Source: Hyphomonadaceae bacterium
Lineage (GTDB): Bacteria; Pseudomonadota; Alphaproteobacteria; Caulobacterales; Hyphomonadaceae
Assembly (NCBI GenBank): GCA_024742355.1
Contig: JANSYM010000004.1
Coordinates: 186,001-250,000 of the forward strand
Direction: 5' to 3'
DNA: 64,000 nucleotides
The notes beneath the pieces were generated by a model. That model saw only the letters and a program-made list of their open reading frames with translations. It ran no database searches and was not told the DNA's origin. Shown piece after piece: positions 1 to 8,848 of this stretch (the first letter of the stretch is position 1; every line of letters begins with the position of its first letter). A program made the translations under genes and the position numbers.

Positions 1-1044
1 GGCCATCATGAATTCAGTTGGCCCGTCTGAGAGCGGCGGCGCGATCGGGAAGGCGTGATAGTCGACATCCGTGCCGTCTGAGGCACCGATCAGCAGGGAT
101 TGCGCCGGACCGGCCGTGCCGCCACGCGGGCCATCATGCCGGTAGCGAATTCCCGGTCCGATATGATCGCTCAGCGTCTCGCCAACCGGTAGATCCGCAT
201 GCACCTCAATGCCGTGCTCAGACAGATGGTCGGCAGGTCCGATTCCCGATCGCATGAGCATGTTGGGCGTCCACAGAGCCCCGGCAGTGACAACCACTTC
301 ATCGGCCTCGATCGTCTCCCCACTCGCCAGCGAGACGCCGGTGACGCGCGTGCCGTCGATCAGCAGGGTCGCCACTTCGGCATTCGGGCGAATGGAAAGG
401 TTTTCGCGTGCTCGTACCTTCGGCGTGAGATAGGCGCGGCTGGTGGTCACGCGCCGGGCGGCGGCGTCGATGGTTACAGGAAACACTCCAAGTCCGGGCA
501 ACTGGCTCGGGTCATTGATGTCGGTCACGGTCTTCGCGCCTTTCTCAAGCATGCCATCCAGGAATGCGAGTTGGGCGCGCCCCATTTCGTCCCGGCGCCA
601 ACGACGTACGGTCAAAGGGCCGTCATTGCCGTGGAGAGGGGATGACCTGAAATCCATATCTGTTTCCGCAGCAATGAAGGTCGACACGACATCGTCCCAG
701 GCCCAGCCTTCCAGCCCGGATGCGGCCCAGCTGTCATAATCCTGTGGCAGGCCGCGCAGGGTCGCGAGGCCGTTCACCGCCGAGGTGCCGCCCATCATGC
801 GGCCTTGCAACATCGGGATCACCTGGTCGCCATTGAACATCGGTGTCAACGCCACGGATTGTGCGCCGAGCCAGGCTTCCGGTGCCCGGGTCGGGTCGAG
901 CACACCGTCGCCATAGACGTGATCGTCGGGGCCAGCTTCGAGCACGGTGATGTGCAGATCCGGGTGTTCGCTCAGTCGCGCGGCGAGAACCGAACCGGAT
1001 GTGCCGCCGCCAACAATCAGGATTCTTCGAGGTGTGTTTGGCAT
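1..1044 (-). CDS. GMC-family FAD-dependent oxidoreductase, 3' end outside window
   Basis: The visible 348 residues are the N-terminal part of a glucose-methanol-choline oxidoreductase, which oxidises an alcohol with FAD. The start ATG (complement of 1042-1044) is followed by a Rossmann dinucleotide-binding motif VGGGTSGSVLAARL, then LEAGP for the FAD ribose and the GMC signature MMGGTSAVNGL. A second GMC signature, TAGALWTPNMLMRSGIGP, follows further on. The reading frame is open to the window edge, so the C-terminal active-site His region is not seen. It is divergent from the TetR-type gene at 1157, and the paired operators between them suggest repression by that regulator. The substrate is unknown. 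Confidence 0.88.
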   Translation of the reverse strand, partial: MPNTPRRILIVGGGTSGSVLAARLSEHPDLHITVLEAGPDDHVYGDGVLDPTRAPEAWLGAQSVALTPMFNGDQVIPMLQGRMMGGTSAVNGLATLRGLPQDYDSWAASGLEGWAWDDVVSTFIAAETDMDFRSSPLHGNDGPLTVRRWRRDEMGRAQLAFLDGMLEKGAKTVTDINDPSQLPGLGVFPVTIDAAARRVTTSRAYLTPKVRARENLSIRPNAEVATLLIDGTRVTGVSLASGETIEADEVVVTAGALWTPNMLMRSGIGPADHLSEHGIEVHADLPVGETLSDHIGPGIRYRHDGPRGGTAGPAQSLLIGASDGTDVDYHAFPIAPPLSDGPTEFMMA

Positions 1045-1077
1045 GGGCAGGCTCGTGTCTGTCTTGGTGTGATAGAA

Positions 1078-1115
1078 TTAGGTTGATTAACCTACATTTA
1101 GGTAATACAACCTAA
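1078..1115. promoter_or_regulatory. Two tandem TetR-type operators
   Basis: Two copies of TTAGGT-N6-ACCTA(A/C) begin at 1078 and 1098, exactly 20 bp apart. The first also reads as the inverted repeat TAGGTT-GATT-AACCTA; the second is TTAGGT-AATACA-ACCTAA. They occupy the short gap between the divergent GMC gene (start 1044) and TetR-type gene (start 1157). Repeat symmetry and spacing match cooperative binding of two regulator dimers on one DNA face, controlling both genes. Binding itself is inferred. Confidence 0.7.
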
Positions 1116-1156
1116 TTTGTCAACTGACCCCAATTCGAAGCAACGGGATCCTCAAC

Positions 1157-1810
1157 ATGAAAGCGCGCAAAGGCGGGACAGCAGATCGAATTCTCGATGC
1201 AGCGCGAGAGCTGTTCAATTCGAAAGGATATGCGGCGACATCGCTACACGAAATCGCCGCGTCCATCGGCATTTCGCAGGGCAATCTCACCTATCACTTT
1301 CCGTCCAAGAGCGACCTTGCCGCCAGACTTCAGGCGGACGCCCAGGCAGAGGCAAAAGCGCGGCGGGCGGAACGGCAAACTGGCGCCATCGCCGACGATT
1401 ATGTCGAACATCTATTGTTCGCCATGAATCTGGCCTGGAACAATCGATTCTTGTTGCGGGACCGGCGCCAATTCGCCGACAAGCTGAGCCAGGACGAGTC
1501 TGAGTTCGAGGCGGATTTTGACGAATTGCACGCTCTGTTGAAGCGGATTGAGGCAGGTGGCTTGTTTCGACGGGACGCTGTTGAAGACCTGGAAATGCTG
1601 ACGCGATCCATCTGGGTGATGAGTCGATACTGGATCGACTATCTGCGTGACTTTGAGGGGCTGGAGGATATCGCCTGGCAGGACCAGGAGCGCGGCATTG
1701 AGCACCATTTTGCGCTCTTGCTGCCATGTCTGACAGCCGCTGCAAGACGGGACTTTCGGGCCGCACTCACACGGGTGGGCATGCGTGACGGGCGATATCA
1801 GAAGGCGTGA
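1157..1810 (+). CDS. TetR/AcrR-family transcriptional regulator
   Basis: A 217-residue protein with an N-terminal TetR helix-turn-helix. ADRILDAARELFNSKGYAAT is helix 1 and its turn, and the recognition region reads IGISQGNLTYHFPSKSDL at about residues 37-54. The rest is an alpha-helical ligand and dimerisation domain without recognisable ligand specificity. It is divergent from the GMC oxidoreductase and next to two identical-pattern inverted repeats, so it most likely represses that gene and itself, with an alcohol or related compound as possible inducer. Length is typical of the family. Confidence 0.9.
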   Translation: MKARKGGTADRILDAARELFNSKGYAATSLHEIAASIGISQGNLTYHFPSKSDLAARLQADAQAEAKARRAERQTGAIADDYVEHLLFAMNLAWNNRFLLRDRRQFADKLSQDESEFEADFDELHALLKRIEAGGLFRRDAVEDLEMLTRSIWVMSRYWIDYLRDFEGLEDIAWQDQERGIEHHFALLLPCLTAAARRDFRAALTRVGMRDGRYQKA

Positions 1811-2102
1811 CACGCGCCATTATTGCGCCCTGAGTAAAGCCAAACGACAGTTCTGCTCGTTCACGACAGCGCCGACACGCCTCAACACAAAATGTTGACG
1901 TCGCGAACGCGTGCGAATGACTGGCTGCAACCAACCGAGCTTCCGTCGCTACCTCATCTCATTGATTGCGCGCCTTCGATTCTCACGAGCCTGCTTTGTT
2001 AACACCGCAAGGATCCGGGCAAGGAGGGCCGCCAAGAATTCACTTCCATTAAGAAAAAATTAACGTTAACCATAGGCGGGGGAACACGTGAGGGACGTTA
2101 TA
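1811..2102. promoter_or_regulatory. Intergenic leader of the six-gene TPR/TIR/STAND locus
   Basis: This 292-bp gap has no convincing gene. It becomes A/T-rich near its end and contains the perfect 10-bp palindrome TTAACGTTAA at 2060-2069, plus GTTAAC near 1999. The AT-rich stretch at 2049-2070 is the likeliest promoter or operator region for the downstream locus. No strong sigma-70 pair can be assigned by eye. Confidence 0.4.
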
Positions 2103-4292
2103 ATGGAGAGACTGCGGACGGTTCGATCGGCGCTTAAAATGGCCATGCGCTGGCGTGGAAATGGCGCGAAAATGCGTGTCATAGCGGGTGTCCTGATCGT
2201 GACAGGATTTGGTGTGGAAGCGGTTGCCCAGGAACGGGCCAGGACCTTCTCCCGAGACTCTCATTGCACGCGCGCATTGAACGCGATCCCGGCAACGCCG
2301 CGATCGAATGGCGGGTTTGCAAGCTGGGCACAGGCCTGTGCCGCGCGCAGTAATAATGAACGCCAATCATTGGACAAAATCGTCAATGCGCTGAGAAACG
2401 CGGCCAAATTGCACCTGTCTGATGCCAGTCTGGAGACACCAAGTGGTGACCGGATGGCGATCCTCAACGCTGCCGCGCAACGCGGCACAGCTGCGAATGA
2501 ATTGCTAGACACGCGGCCAAATACACAAAGCTCTCAGGAACGAAGATATGGAGCGCGTTACAAGTTTGACGGGCTGTTCATTGCCGCCGCGCCGCGTCTG
2601 GCGCTGGGATTGACGGAAGGCGACGGTAACCGCGTCTGCGGCACCGCCGACGCCTGTCTGAGCTCTGGCCTCGCCTTGCTGGAAGCAACCGAAATCGACA
2701 TCGTCCAGCCTCGGCTGAGTGATGATAATCGCTACTATCAGAGCGCCGCGGCGCACCTGCAAATCCTCAATGCCAAGGCCCATGCGAAGCTGGCTGAAAC
2801 TGGGGACAGTGGCAATATTGATCGCAGTCTGAGTATTCTCAAGACCGTTGTCGCCATGGCCCCGGAAAGCGGCAATGCAAGCTTGCCGGGCAAGGCGTCG
2901 AATGCACTGATCGAGATTGCGACCACAAGTGCGGACCGCGCCGTGGACAATGATCGCGACTATGATGCCGCGATCCGTTATTTGACCGAAGCCGCCCAGA
3001 TTGCGGCGGCGGGTGATGCAAAACAGGGGCTCTATTTCAACATTGGTGTCTATAATGAGCGCAAGGCGGACGCGCTGTTGGACAGTGAAAACGGCGCCAA
3101 CGCCGCTGCAGCAGCGACCAGTTTTTGCGACGGCGCAAAAGCCTTCCGCCTAGCCGATGGGCATTCGGAAGCCTTGAAAACACTGGAGGCCAAAGAGGGC
3201 TATGCCTACGCTTTGAGCAAGCTGGAAGAGCAAGGTTCGACCGCCTGCGACGCATCGCAGGCCAATGCCCTGGCTGCGTTCGCGGCATCGGAAGCCCTGA
3301 GAGCGACTTACAATGAAACCGGTCATCAGAAATATCTGGAAGCGTATGGGGCGCTCTTGAACCGCGCCGGGCGGTTCCAGGATTCAGTGGATGCGTTCAC
3401 CGAAGCCGAGACTGCAAAGCGTGGACTGCCATCCGCAGACGAGCCCGATACTGAAGAACCAACGCCGGCCGACGACGTTCGTTTCAATGGTGGAAACGCG
3501 CGTGCGAACAGCCTGCTGGTTCTTGCCGTTCGCAATTCGAGAATTGATCAGCAAGACAATCAGGAGACCGCCAAGGCTCAGTTCGTGCAGGCTGAAAATG
3601 CTGACGCGGTCTGGCCCACAGCCTATCTTGAGCATGCCAAGTTCCTGGCGCGGTCCGGCGACATTGATACTGCCAATCGCAAACTCTATGTCGCGATTGG
3701 CCGAGCCATTGGAAAAGCGGACTATTCCGCCGAATTGGCCGAAGCCTATTATGAGCGCAGTCGAAACCATCTCAGCAAAGAAATCGGTACCGAAGCGCTC
3801 GCCGACGGCGCCAATGCGGTGCTCACGAATTCGGCCAATCCAGCCTTCAAGCAACAAGCCTGCCTCGCGGCTCTGTTTGCTGAAAAAGGCGAGCGAACCG
3901 ATGCCAGCGTATCGGCCTATTGTCCGTCTGCAAGCACGGGCTCTGCTGAAGATGCGCTGTCGACCGAGGACCTGTTGCTCAACGCCTTTCGTAAACATCG
4001 TCAGGCCCAGCTGGTGCGTCGCGCGGGCAATCTGACCGGCAAGATTGGCGCCTTCGACAATGCGGCTGAATCCTACCGCAAGATCAGCGTTCGTGAAGAC
4101 AAGTCCGACATTGCTGGCTGGCCATTGCCACAGGGCGACGTTTCGTTCGGTGATGTCGCGCAGATCGGCGGTTGGGCGGCCGACGCCTGCGGAACGCTGG
4201 GCGGCGGTGCGCCGATGCCAGTGATCGCAAACAGAGACAGAATTGTTCAACTTTTTGACGCGTACGGCCTGCAGCTGTGCGACGTGCGATAA
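2103..4292 (+). CDS. Exported TPR-like repeat protein, first gene of TIR/STAND locus
   Basis: A 729-residue protein of unknown function. ATG 2103 is preferred because GAGGG lies 8 bp upstream; an in-frame GTG at 2088 is an alternative. A basic N-terminus and a hydrophobic stretch ending GFGVEAVAQ (about residues 25-43) look like a signal peptide. The body is rich in helical, Ala-rich TPR-like hairpins with A-x-x-Y patterns such as DYDAAIRYLTEAAQIA and NAAESYRKIS. About ten Cys, several paired (e.g. CGTADAC), suit an oxidising periplasm. It begins six co-directional genes, 22 bp before the next, and could be the periplasmic scaffold or ligand-binding part. Confidence 0.75.
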   Translation: MERLRTVRSALKMAMRWRGNGAKMRVIAGVLIVTGFGVEAVAQERARTFSRDSHCTRALNAIPATPRSNGGFASWAQACAARSNNERQSLDKIVNALRNAAKLHLSDASLETPSGDRMAILNAAAQRGTAANELLDTRPNTQSSQERRYGARYKFDGLFIAAAPRLALGLTEGDGNRVCGTADACLSSGLALLEATEIDIVQPRLSDDNRYYQSAAAHLQILNAKAHAKLAETGDSGNIDRSLSILKTVVAMAPESGNASLPGKASNALIEIATTSADRAVDNDRDYDAAIRYLTEAAQIAAAGDAKQGLYFNIGVYNERKADALLDSENGANAAAAATSFCDGAKAFRLADGHSEALKTLEAKEGYAYALSKLEEQGSTACDASQANALAAFAASEALRATYNETGHQKYLEAYGALLNRAGRFQDSVDAFTEAETAKRGLPSADEPDTEEPTPADDVRFNGGNARANSLLVLAVRNSRIDQQDNQETAKAQFVQAENADAVWPTAYLEHAKFLARSGDIDTANRKLYVAIGRAIGKADYSAELAEAYYERSRNHLSKEIGTEALADGANAVLTNSANPAFKQQACLAALFAEKGERTDASVSAYCPSASTGSAEDALSTEDLLLNAFRKHRQAQLVRRAGNLTGKIGAFDNAAESYRKISVREDKSDIAGWPLPQGDVSFGDVAQIGGWAADACGTLGGGAPMPVIANRDRIVQLFDAYGLQLCDVR

Positions 4293-4314
4293 ATCAGACT
4301 AGAGGGACACTGAT

Positions 4315-5004
4315 ATGAGTGATTTGGTACCAATCGGGACACGAGATCTGATCTTTGAACCCACTGAAACGCTATCGGCGCGGATTATCTCCGCGGTCGA
4401 GGAAAAAAAGGACGCCGAGGAACGTCTCAAGGAGATAGAAGCCGCGCTGGGTCGCGAACGGCGCAAAAAGACCGGCGCCAATCTGCGAAGCATGGCCTTC
4501 CTGGGTATGGCCGCCGCAGCCGCGGCAGGCGCGTTCTTTATCTGGAGCGGAACCGAGGGTCAGATCGCGAAAGCCGATCAGGAGAGAGATGCTGCGTTCG
4601 AAGCACGTGACGCCGCGATCGAAGATCTGCGCGCGGCAGAAACCACGATTGCGAACCAGCTTGAAACCATTACCGGGTTTGACGAGTTTCTCCCGGTTGC
4701 CGATTACACTTGGGAAGTGCGGCGCCTGAATGCCCAGATCAAAGGGTATGCCCAGGAATTTGCGACCCGCCCGACACCGGGCCTCAATCGTGATGCGACC
4801 ATCAATGTCGAGGCGACACCGGAAACGCTGAACTGGATGAACCCCCGTTTGAACGACTTGCGGGCTGAGGAAACCAAGCTTCAAACTGCGATCACCAATT
4901 TCCAATCTTGGGTTGATCGGCGCGTCGAGGAGCCGCCGGTTGAGGTTTGTCTGCCGAAGAATCCGTTCAGACAAACACCGCGGCAACCAAACTGCCCCGA
5001 TTAA
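4315..5004 (+). CDS. Single-pass membrane protein with coiled coils
   Basis: 229 residues, no recognised family. A charged coiled-coil segment (about residues 20-52, EEKKDAEERLKEIEAAL) is followed by a basic stop RERRKK and one hydrophobic helix at about 58-78. A second coiled coil (about 82-115, with repeated RDAA) comes next, then a C-terminal domain ending in a Cys- and Pro-rich tail (VCLPKNP ... PNCPD). The positive-inside rule puts the N-terminus in the cytoplasm and the long C-terminal part in the periplasm. It follows the TPR gene by 22 bp, and a physical link between cytoplasmic and periplasmic partners is a reasonable inference. Confidence 0.75.
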   Translation: MSDLVPIGTRDLIFEPTETLSARIISAVEEKKDAEERLKEIEAALGRERRKKTGANLRSMAFLGMAAAAAAGAFFIWSGTEGQIAKADQERDAAFEARDAAIEDLRAAETTIANQLETITGFDEFLPVADYTWEVRRLNAQIKGYAQEFATRPTPGLNRDATINVEATPETLNWMNPRLNDLRAEETKLQTAITNFQSWVDRRVEEPPVEVCLPKNPFRQTPRQPNCPD

Positions 5005-5055
5005 GTGATAGCTGTGCTATTATTCAGGAACGAATAGGACATCAGGACGAGTATT

Positions 5056-5550
5056 ATGGAAAATTCTGCAATTGGCGTGCTTTTCTCAGGCATGGCGCCT
5101 GCGACCGATCAGGACCAAACCGCCAGCGATTTGCTCAATCAGGCCCAGACCATCAATGATTGGAGTATTGCCGAAGCCTATATGTGTCTTCTGCTGGAAG
5201 CGATTTTCGCCGACGACAAGGTTGATCCGAACGAAAAGCAGTACCTGCACGCTCTGGTGAAACGGGCCAAGACCTTTTCCGGCCTCAGTGACCATGAGCT
5301 GTCGCGGCTGAACATGACCGTGATGGAGCGTCGAACCGAGCGTCCGGACTGTGTCGCCGAGGCCTGCCGCGCGCTGCCGGTCAGCATGCACAAGACGATC
5401 TTTGCGCATGCGCTCGACATTGTTCTGTCGGATGGCGAACTCCACCCCAAGGAGCGCGATTATCTCGACGAGTTGATGACGAAAATGGACCTGACGCAGG
5501 AAACGGCGCGAAACATCATGCAGGTGATCTTCGACAAGAATAAATTCTGA
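5056..5550 (+). CDS. TerB-like protein
   Basis: 164 residues, all helical, matching the TerB (tellurite-resistance B-like) fold. Two acidic repeats, AIFADDKVDPNEKQYL (about residues 50-65) and IVLSDGELHPKERDYL (about 122-137), have the D-x-x-(V/L)-x-x-x-E pattern typical of TerB metal-binding helices. No signal peptide or membrane segment, so cytoplasmic. TerB domains recur in predicted stress and anti-phage membrane-associated systems. Here it sits between a membrane coiled-coil protein and a pentapeptide/channel protein, which suits a membrane-surface adaptor role. Tellurite resistance itself is not implied. Confidence 0.8.
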   Translation: MENSAIGVLFSGMAPATDQDQTASDLLNQAQTINDWSIAEAYMCLLLEAIFADDKVDPNEKQYLHALVKRAKTFSGLSDHELSRLNMTVMERRTERPDCVAEACRALPVSMHKTIFAHALDIVLSDGELHPKERDYLDELMTKMDLTQETARNIMQVIFDKNKF

Positions 5551-5630
5551 TCACGGCCGCCTGGCGGATCAGTTGAATCGGAGGGACCGGGGCCTGAGCG
5601 CCAAATGCTAGTTGAACTCAGCGGGGCAAC

Positions 5631-7664
5631 GTGAACGACAAGGGGACCGACTTCTTTTTCGACCAATTGGTAGAAGATTGGCGAACAGAATGGCGCAACC
5701 GCGATTTCTCCTGGCACGCGCTTGCTGAGGCCGATTGGTCGATGGGCGCCCAGTCAATTGAAAACCCGAAATGCTGGCGCGCGCCTCTGGATTTCCCTGG
5801 CAATGGCAAACTCGTTGGCAGCGGCGATGACGCCTATATTCAGGCCAGCGTGCAAGACTATTGGCGCTGGTCCTGGGGACTTGATGCCGTTGGCGACGTC
5901 AAAGGCCTTTCTGAACACCCCATTCTCCTGACGGATCAGGATCTCATCGATGCCGGGCTGTTGGTCGAATGGGACCAGAAGCTCTGGCACATCCTGCATC
6001 TTCCTGACACTGATTTGAGCAAGCGCCATGATCCCGCAGCAGACCTGCTGGCTGAGCTGTTGACCCAACGCTTGCTGATGAGCCGGGCTTGTACTGGCGG
6101 CGCCGACTTGCGGGTTCAATTGATCGGCGCGCGGGCCAGGAATCTCCATAAAGTATGGGAAGATTTCGATCGGCTGGGAACGACGCCGGACGAGCGGACG
6201 CTCCATATTCGCAGCATCCAAACCGAGTTCGGAGCATGCCAGTCGCAATTCGTGAATTTCGGGCCCGGCACGCAATTGGAGCATTCCCTGTTCTCGGGCG
6301 AAGCGAACTTCTCGGGTTGCAATTTCGGCGAGCGGACCCGGCTCGATCATTCCCGTTTCATTTCCACGGCTGATTTCTACAAGGCGCAGTTTGGGAGATT
6401 TACGTCGTTCGAAGACGTCGTATTTCGCGCCAGCGCGGACTTTGAGCTGGCGCAATTTGGCTATGAAACCAAGTTCAACACGGCCCGTTTTCGAGAGAGC
6501 GTGAATTTCAAGTCGACAAGATTTTCGGGCAATGCGGATTTTTTCGGATGCCATTTTCTGGATCATGCCGAATTCAATGGCGCCGATTTCGGTGCTGATG
6601 CGCAATTCGTCAAAGCACAGTTCGTCGATACCGTGTTCATGCCCAACGCCAAGCTGATGGGCGGCGTGTTCGACTCCACAAAATTCTCAAAGCGGGTCGA
6701 TTTTGAGTCCACGGATCTGTCGCGCGCCCGGTTCAAGAATATCGATTTCAAGAAAACAAAAGTGCGCTGGGCCGGGTCGATCCTGGACGATGTGGAGTTT
6801 TCGGATGTTTCCTACGAGTATCGCAACCTTCGCCAGAACTGCCGGGGGATAAAGGGCAGCGCCACGGTTTGGGGTGATCTGCTATTGCGGCGGGATTTGC
6901 AGGATCAGGACTATATCGACACACTCGACGAACGAATGAAAGCGGACCGCCCCAAACTACATGAATGGCGCAAGGCATCTGGTGACGGGCCCGAAGCGCT
7001 GACCGGTAAACTGCGGCGCATCGCTTCAAACGTGGTTCACTGGTTGTGGAGTGTCCTATCCGCCTTGCGTGGAGACATTTCGCCAAAGGTCCTCATCGGC
7101 ATGATTGCCTGCGCTTTCCTGGCGGGCGGCCTTGTCGCGGCGATTGTTGATCGGCGGTTTGCAAGCTGGTTCCTCGACCCGTTCAGTATCGCGCAGTCGG
7201 ACGGCATTGATCCTCTCGCGGTTCTCGCACCGTTGTTCACCGGCGTCGTGCTGGCTCTATTGCTCGCATCTTTTGTCGGCAGCTGGTTCGGCAAACGGGC
7301 CGTCTTCAAGCTGTGGGGCGCGCTGGGATATGGGCGCGACTGGGACCGCGTTGCCTTGTTCGCGCTGTTCCTGATCTTCATTTTCGGTGTGATCTACCAG
7401 TTCCGTGTCGACAAGGATGTGGCCTTCGCGATCGATATCCCAAATTGTGCCGATGCCAGCCAGGACGCCTGTTCCGGTGGGCACCACTGGTTTGCGCCGT
7501 GGTTCGTCGCGGCGATGGGGTTTGCCACACTCGGCATCTCGGATGTTGCGGTCCCTCTGACCGGAGCGGGGCAGCTCTTGCTGATTGCGAACGTCTTGTT
7601 CGGTTTCATGACGTTTGGATTGCTGCTCGCGGTGCTCGGCAATCGCTTTGCGCGCCGGTCATGA
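5631..7664 (+). CDS. Pentapeptide-repeat protein with C-terminal ion-channel-like membrane domain
   Basis: 677 residues from a GTG start. Residues about 1-190 form a Trp-rich cytoplasmic domain without clear homologues. About 190-420 are pentapeptide-like repeats of pattern A(D/N)F-x-x-(A/S)-x-F, for example SADFELAQF, SVNFKSTRF, NADFFGCHF and HAEFNGADF, which form a right-handed beta helix. The C-terminal third has hydrophobic helices at roughly 487-506, 527-552, 571-590 and 650-672. The last is preceded by a pore-loop-like segment AAMGFATLGISD, resembling the selectivity region of two-TM potassium channels (TLG-x-x-D). A gated channel or pore-forming effector is an inference; a canonical GYG filter is absent. 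Confidence 0.75.
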   Translation: MNDKGTDFFFDQLVEDWRTEWRNRDFSWHALAEADWSMGAQSIENPKCWRAPLDFPGNGKLVGSGDDAYIQASVQDYWRWSWGLDAVGDVKGLSEHPILLTDQDLIDAGLLVEWDQKLWHILHLPDTDLSKRHDPAADLLAELLTQRLLMSRACTGGADLRVQLIGARARNLHKVWEDFDRLGTTPDERTLHIRSIQTEFGACQSQFVNFGPGTQLEHSLFSGEANFSGCNFGERTRLDHSRFISTADFYKAQFGRFTSFEDVVFRASADFELAQFGYETKFNTARFRESVNFKSTRFSGNADFFGCHFLDHAEFNGADFGADAQFVKAQFVDTVFMPNAKLMGGVFDSTKFSKRVDFESTDLSRARFKNIDFKKTKVRWAGSILDDVEFSDVSYEYRNLRQNCRGIKGSATVWGDLLLRRDLQDQDYIDTLDERMKADRPKLHEWRKASGDGPEALTGKLRRIASNVVHWLWSVLSALRGDISPKVLIGMIACAFLAGGLVAAIVDRRFASWFLDPFSIAQSDGIDPLAVLAPLFTGVVLALLLASFVGSWFGKRAVFKLWGALGYGRDWDRVALFALFLIFIFGVIYQFRVDKDVAFAIDIPNCADASQDACSGGHHWFAPWFVAAMGFATLGISDVAVPLTGAGQLLLIANVLFGFMTFGLLLAVLGNRFARRS

Positions 7665-7734
7665 GGCCCGGAGAGCGCAGGACAAATCACCCTCGATATC
7701 GAAATGCTGACTGGACCATTCGCGGCGCGTCGGC

Positions 7735-7747
7735 TTAACTGAGTTAA
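7735..7747. promoter_or_regulatory. Inverted repeat upstream of the TIR/STAND pair
   Basis: TTAACT-G-AGTTAA is a perfect 6-bp inverted repeat within the 152-bp gap between the pentapeptide gene and the TIR gene. It resembles the palindrome TTAACGTTAA at 2060-2069 ahead of the first gene of the locus. It may be a second operator or promoter element allowing separate expression of the TIR/STAND pair. Confidence 0.4.
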
Positions 7748-7816
7748 CAGGAGCTGGTCTGGCCGGAGGAATCCGACGTATCATAAGGATTGTGCGTCAC
7801 ATAACGGGGACAATTG

Positions 7817-8848
7817 ATGGCATTTTTGGATCTGCCTTATCGTCATGACTTGTTTGTCAGTTGCCATCCGGGAACGGATTTGCGGCAGATCGACTGGACG
7901 AAGTTTCTGTTCGAGCAAATCCGCAATGAAGTGAAAAGTGATGCGACCGAAATGGTTGGGTTCAGCCATATGCTGGGCTGGGACGAAGCCAATATCGCCT
8001 CTCTGCGCGCCAGTTTTTCTGACAATCCAAGCGCCTCGGGCGTGATCCTGATCATTCTGACCGAGCAATTCTTGCGGTCGCCCTGGTGCGGCGAGGAGGC
8101 GCATTGGTTTGAAGAACAGCTCAGAAAGAACCGCGAGAATGGCGGCCGCTCGATCGTGCTGGTCTGTGGCCCCTCATTGAATGACGAATTGCCAAAATCA
8201 CTTTCCGAGATGTCGACGCCGGTCATGTTCTACTCGAAGACCGATGATGCCGGACGCATGGCGAGCCCGAAACCCCTCGGCTACCCGCACCCGACCAATA
8301 ATGATACCGGGTTCTGGCGCGAGGTCAGCAGTCTCGCGACCCTGGTCATCAATCACCTGCGCAAGATCAAGAACAATTCCAAGTTCCTGGCGGCGCAGGA
8401 GAGTGTTTCCGTGATCACCCCGGCTTCCGATGCGGTGAAGGTCTATTTGCATGCCAAGGCCACGCACACTGAAGCCTGGGAGAAGGTCAAAGGGCAGCTG
8501 GAGGATTCCGGATGTTCGGTCTTCCCAGAACAGCTCAAACCGATTGGCAGCGGCTTGCTGGAAATGGAACGCGCGAGAGAAGAGCGCCTGCGCATTCTCA
8601 AGGAAGAAGCCAATGCAGCGTGCGCGCTCGTCGTCGACCCGCCCACGGAACATGATGTGCACATGCTGGTCAGCGACCGGACGGCGCTTCGGGTTTCCGG
8701 CAAGAACATTCCTTGCGCCCTGATTGATCGGACCGGCAGCGATGATCCGTTCGCGCAGCGCCTCGGCATTGAGACGGTCAATGCGGTTCAGCAGGACTGG
8801 ACGACATCGTTCCAGAATTGGCTGAAGACGAACATTCACGCTGGGTGA
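7817..8848 (+). CDS. TIR-domain protein, possible NADase effector
   Basis: 343 residues from ATG 7817 (GGGG 6-9 bp upstream; a TTG immediately before is less likely). Residues 8-100 fit a TIR domain: box 1 is YRHDLFVSC, followed by WTKFLFEQI and the hydrophobic strand GVILIILTE. Next comes SPWCGEE at 88-94, the S-x-W-C-x-x-E motif whose Glu (here E94) is catalytic in NAD-cleaving TIR enzymes. Residues about 200-343 (VKVYLHAKAT ... CALVVDPP) look like a second, more divergent TIR-like fold. The stop overlaps the start of the STAND NTPase (GTGA), implying translational coupling and a shared complex. NAD hydrolysis or signalling is inferred. Confidence 0.78.
   Translation: MAFLDLPYRHDLFVSCHPGTDLRQIDWTKFLFEQIRNEVKSDATEMVGFSHMLGWDEANIASLRASFSDNPSASGVILIILTEQFLRSPWCGEEAHWFEEQLRKNRENGGRSIVLVCGPSLNDELPKSLSEMSTPVMFYSKTDDAGRMASPKPLGYPHPTNNDTGFWREVSSLATLVINHLRKIKNNSKFLAAQESVSVITPASDAVKVYLHAKATHTEAWEKVKGQLEDSGCSVFPEQLKPIGSGLLEMERAREERLRILKEEANAACALVVDPPTEHDVHMLVSDRTALRVSGKNIPCALIDRTGSDDPFAQRLGIETVNAVQQDWTTSFQNWLKTNIHAG

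Noticed and set aside
3384-4250. Open frame of 288 codons on the minus strand
   Set aside because: Antisense to the TPR-like gene, which has a start site, a signal peptide and repeat pattern.
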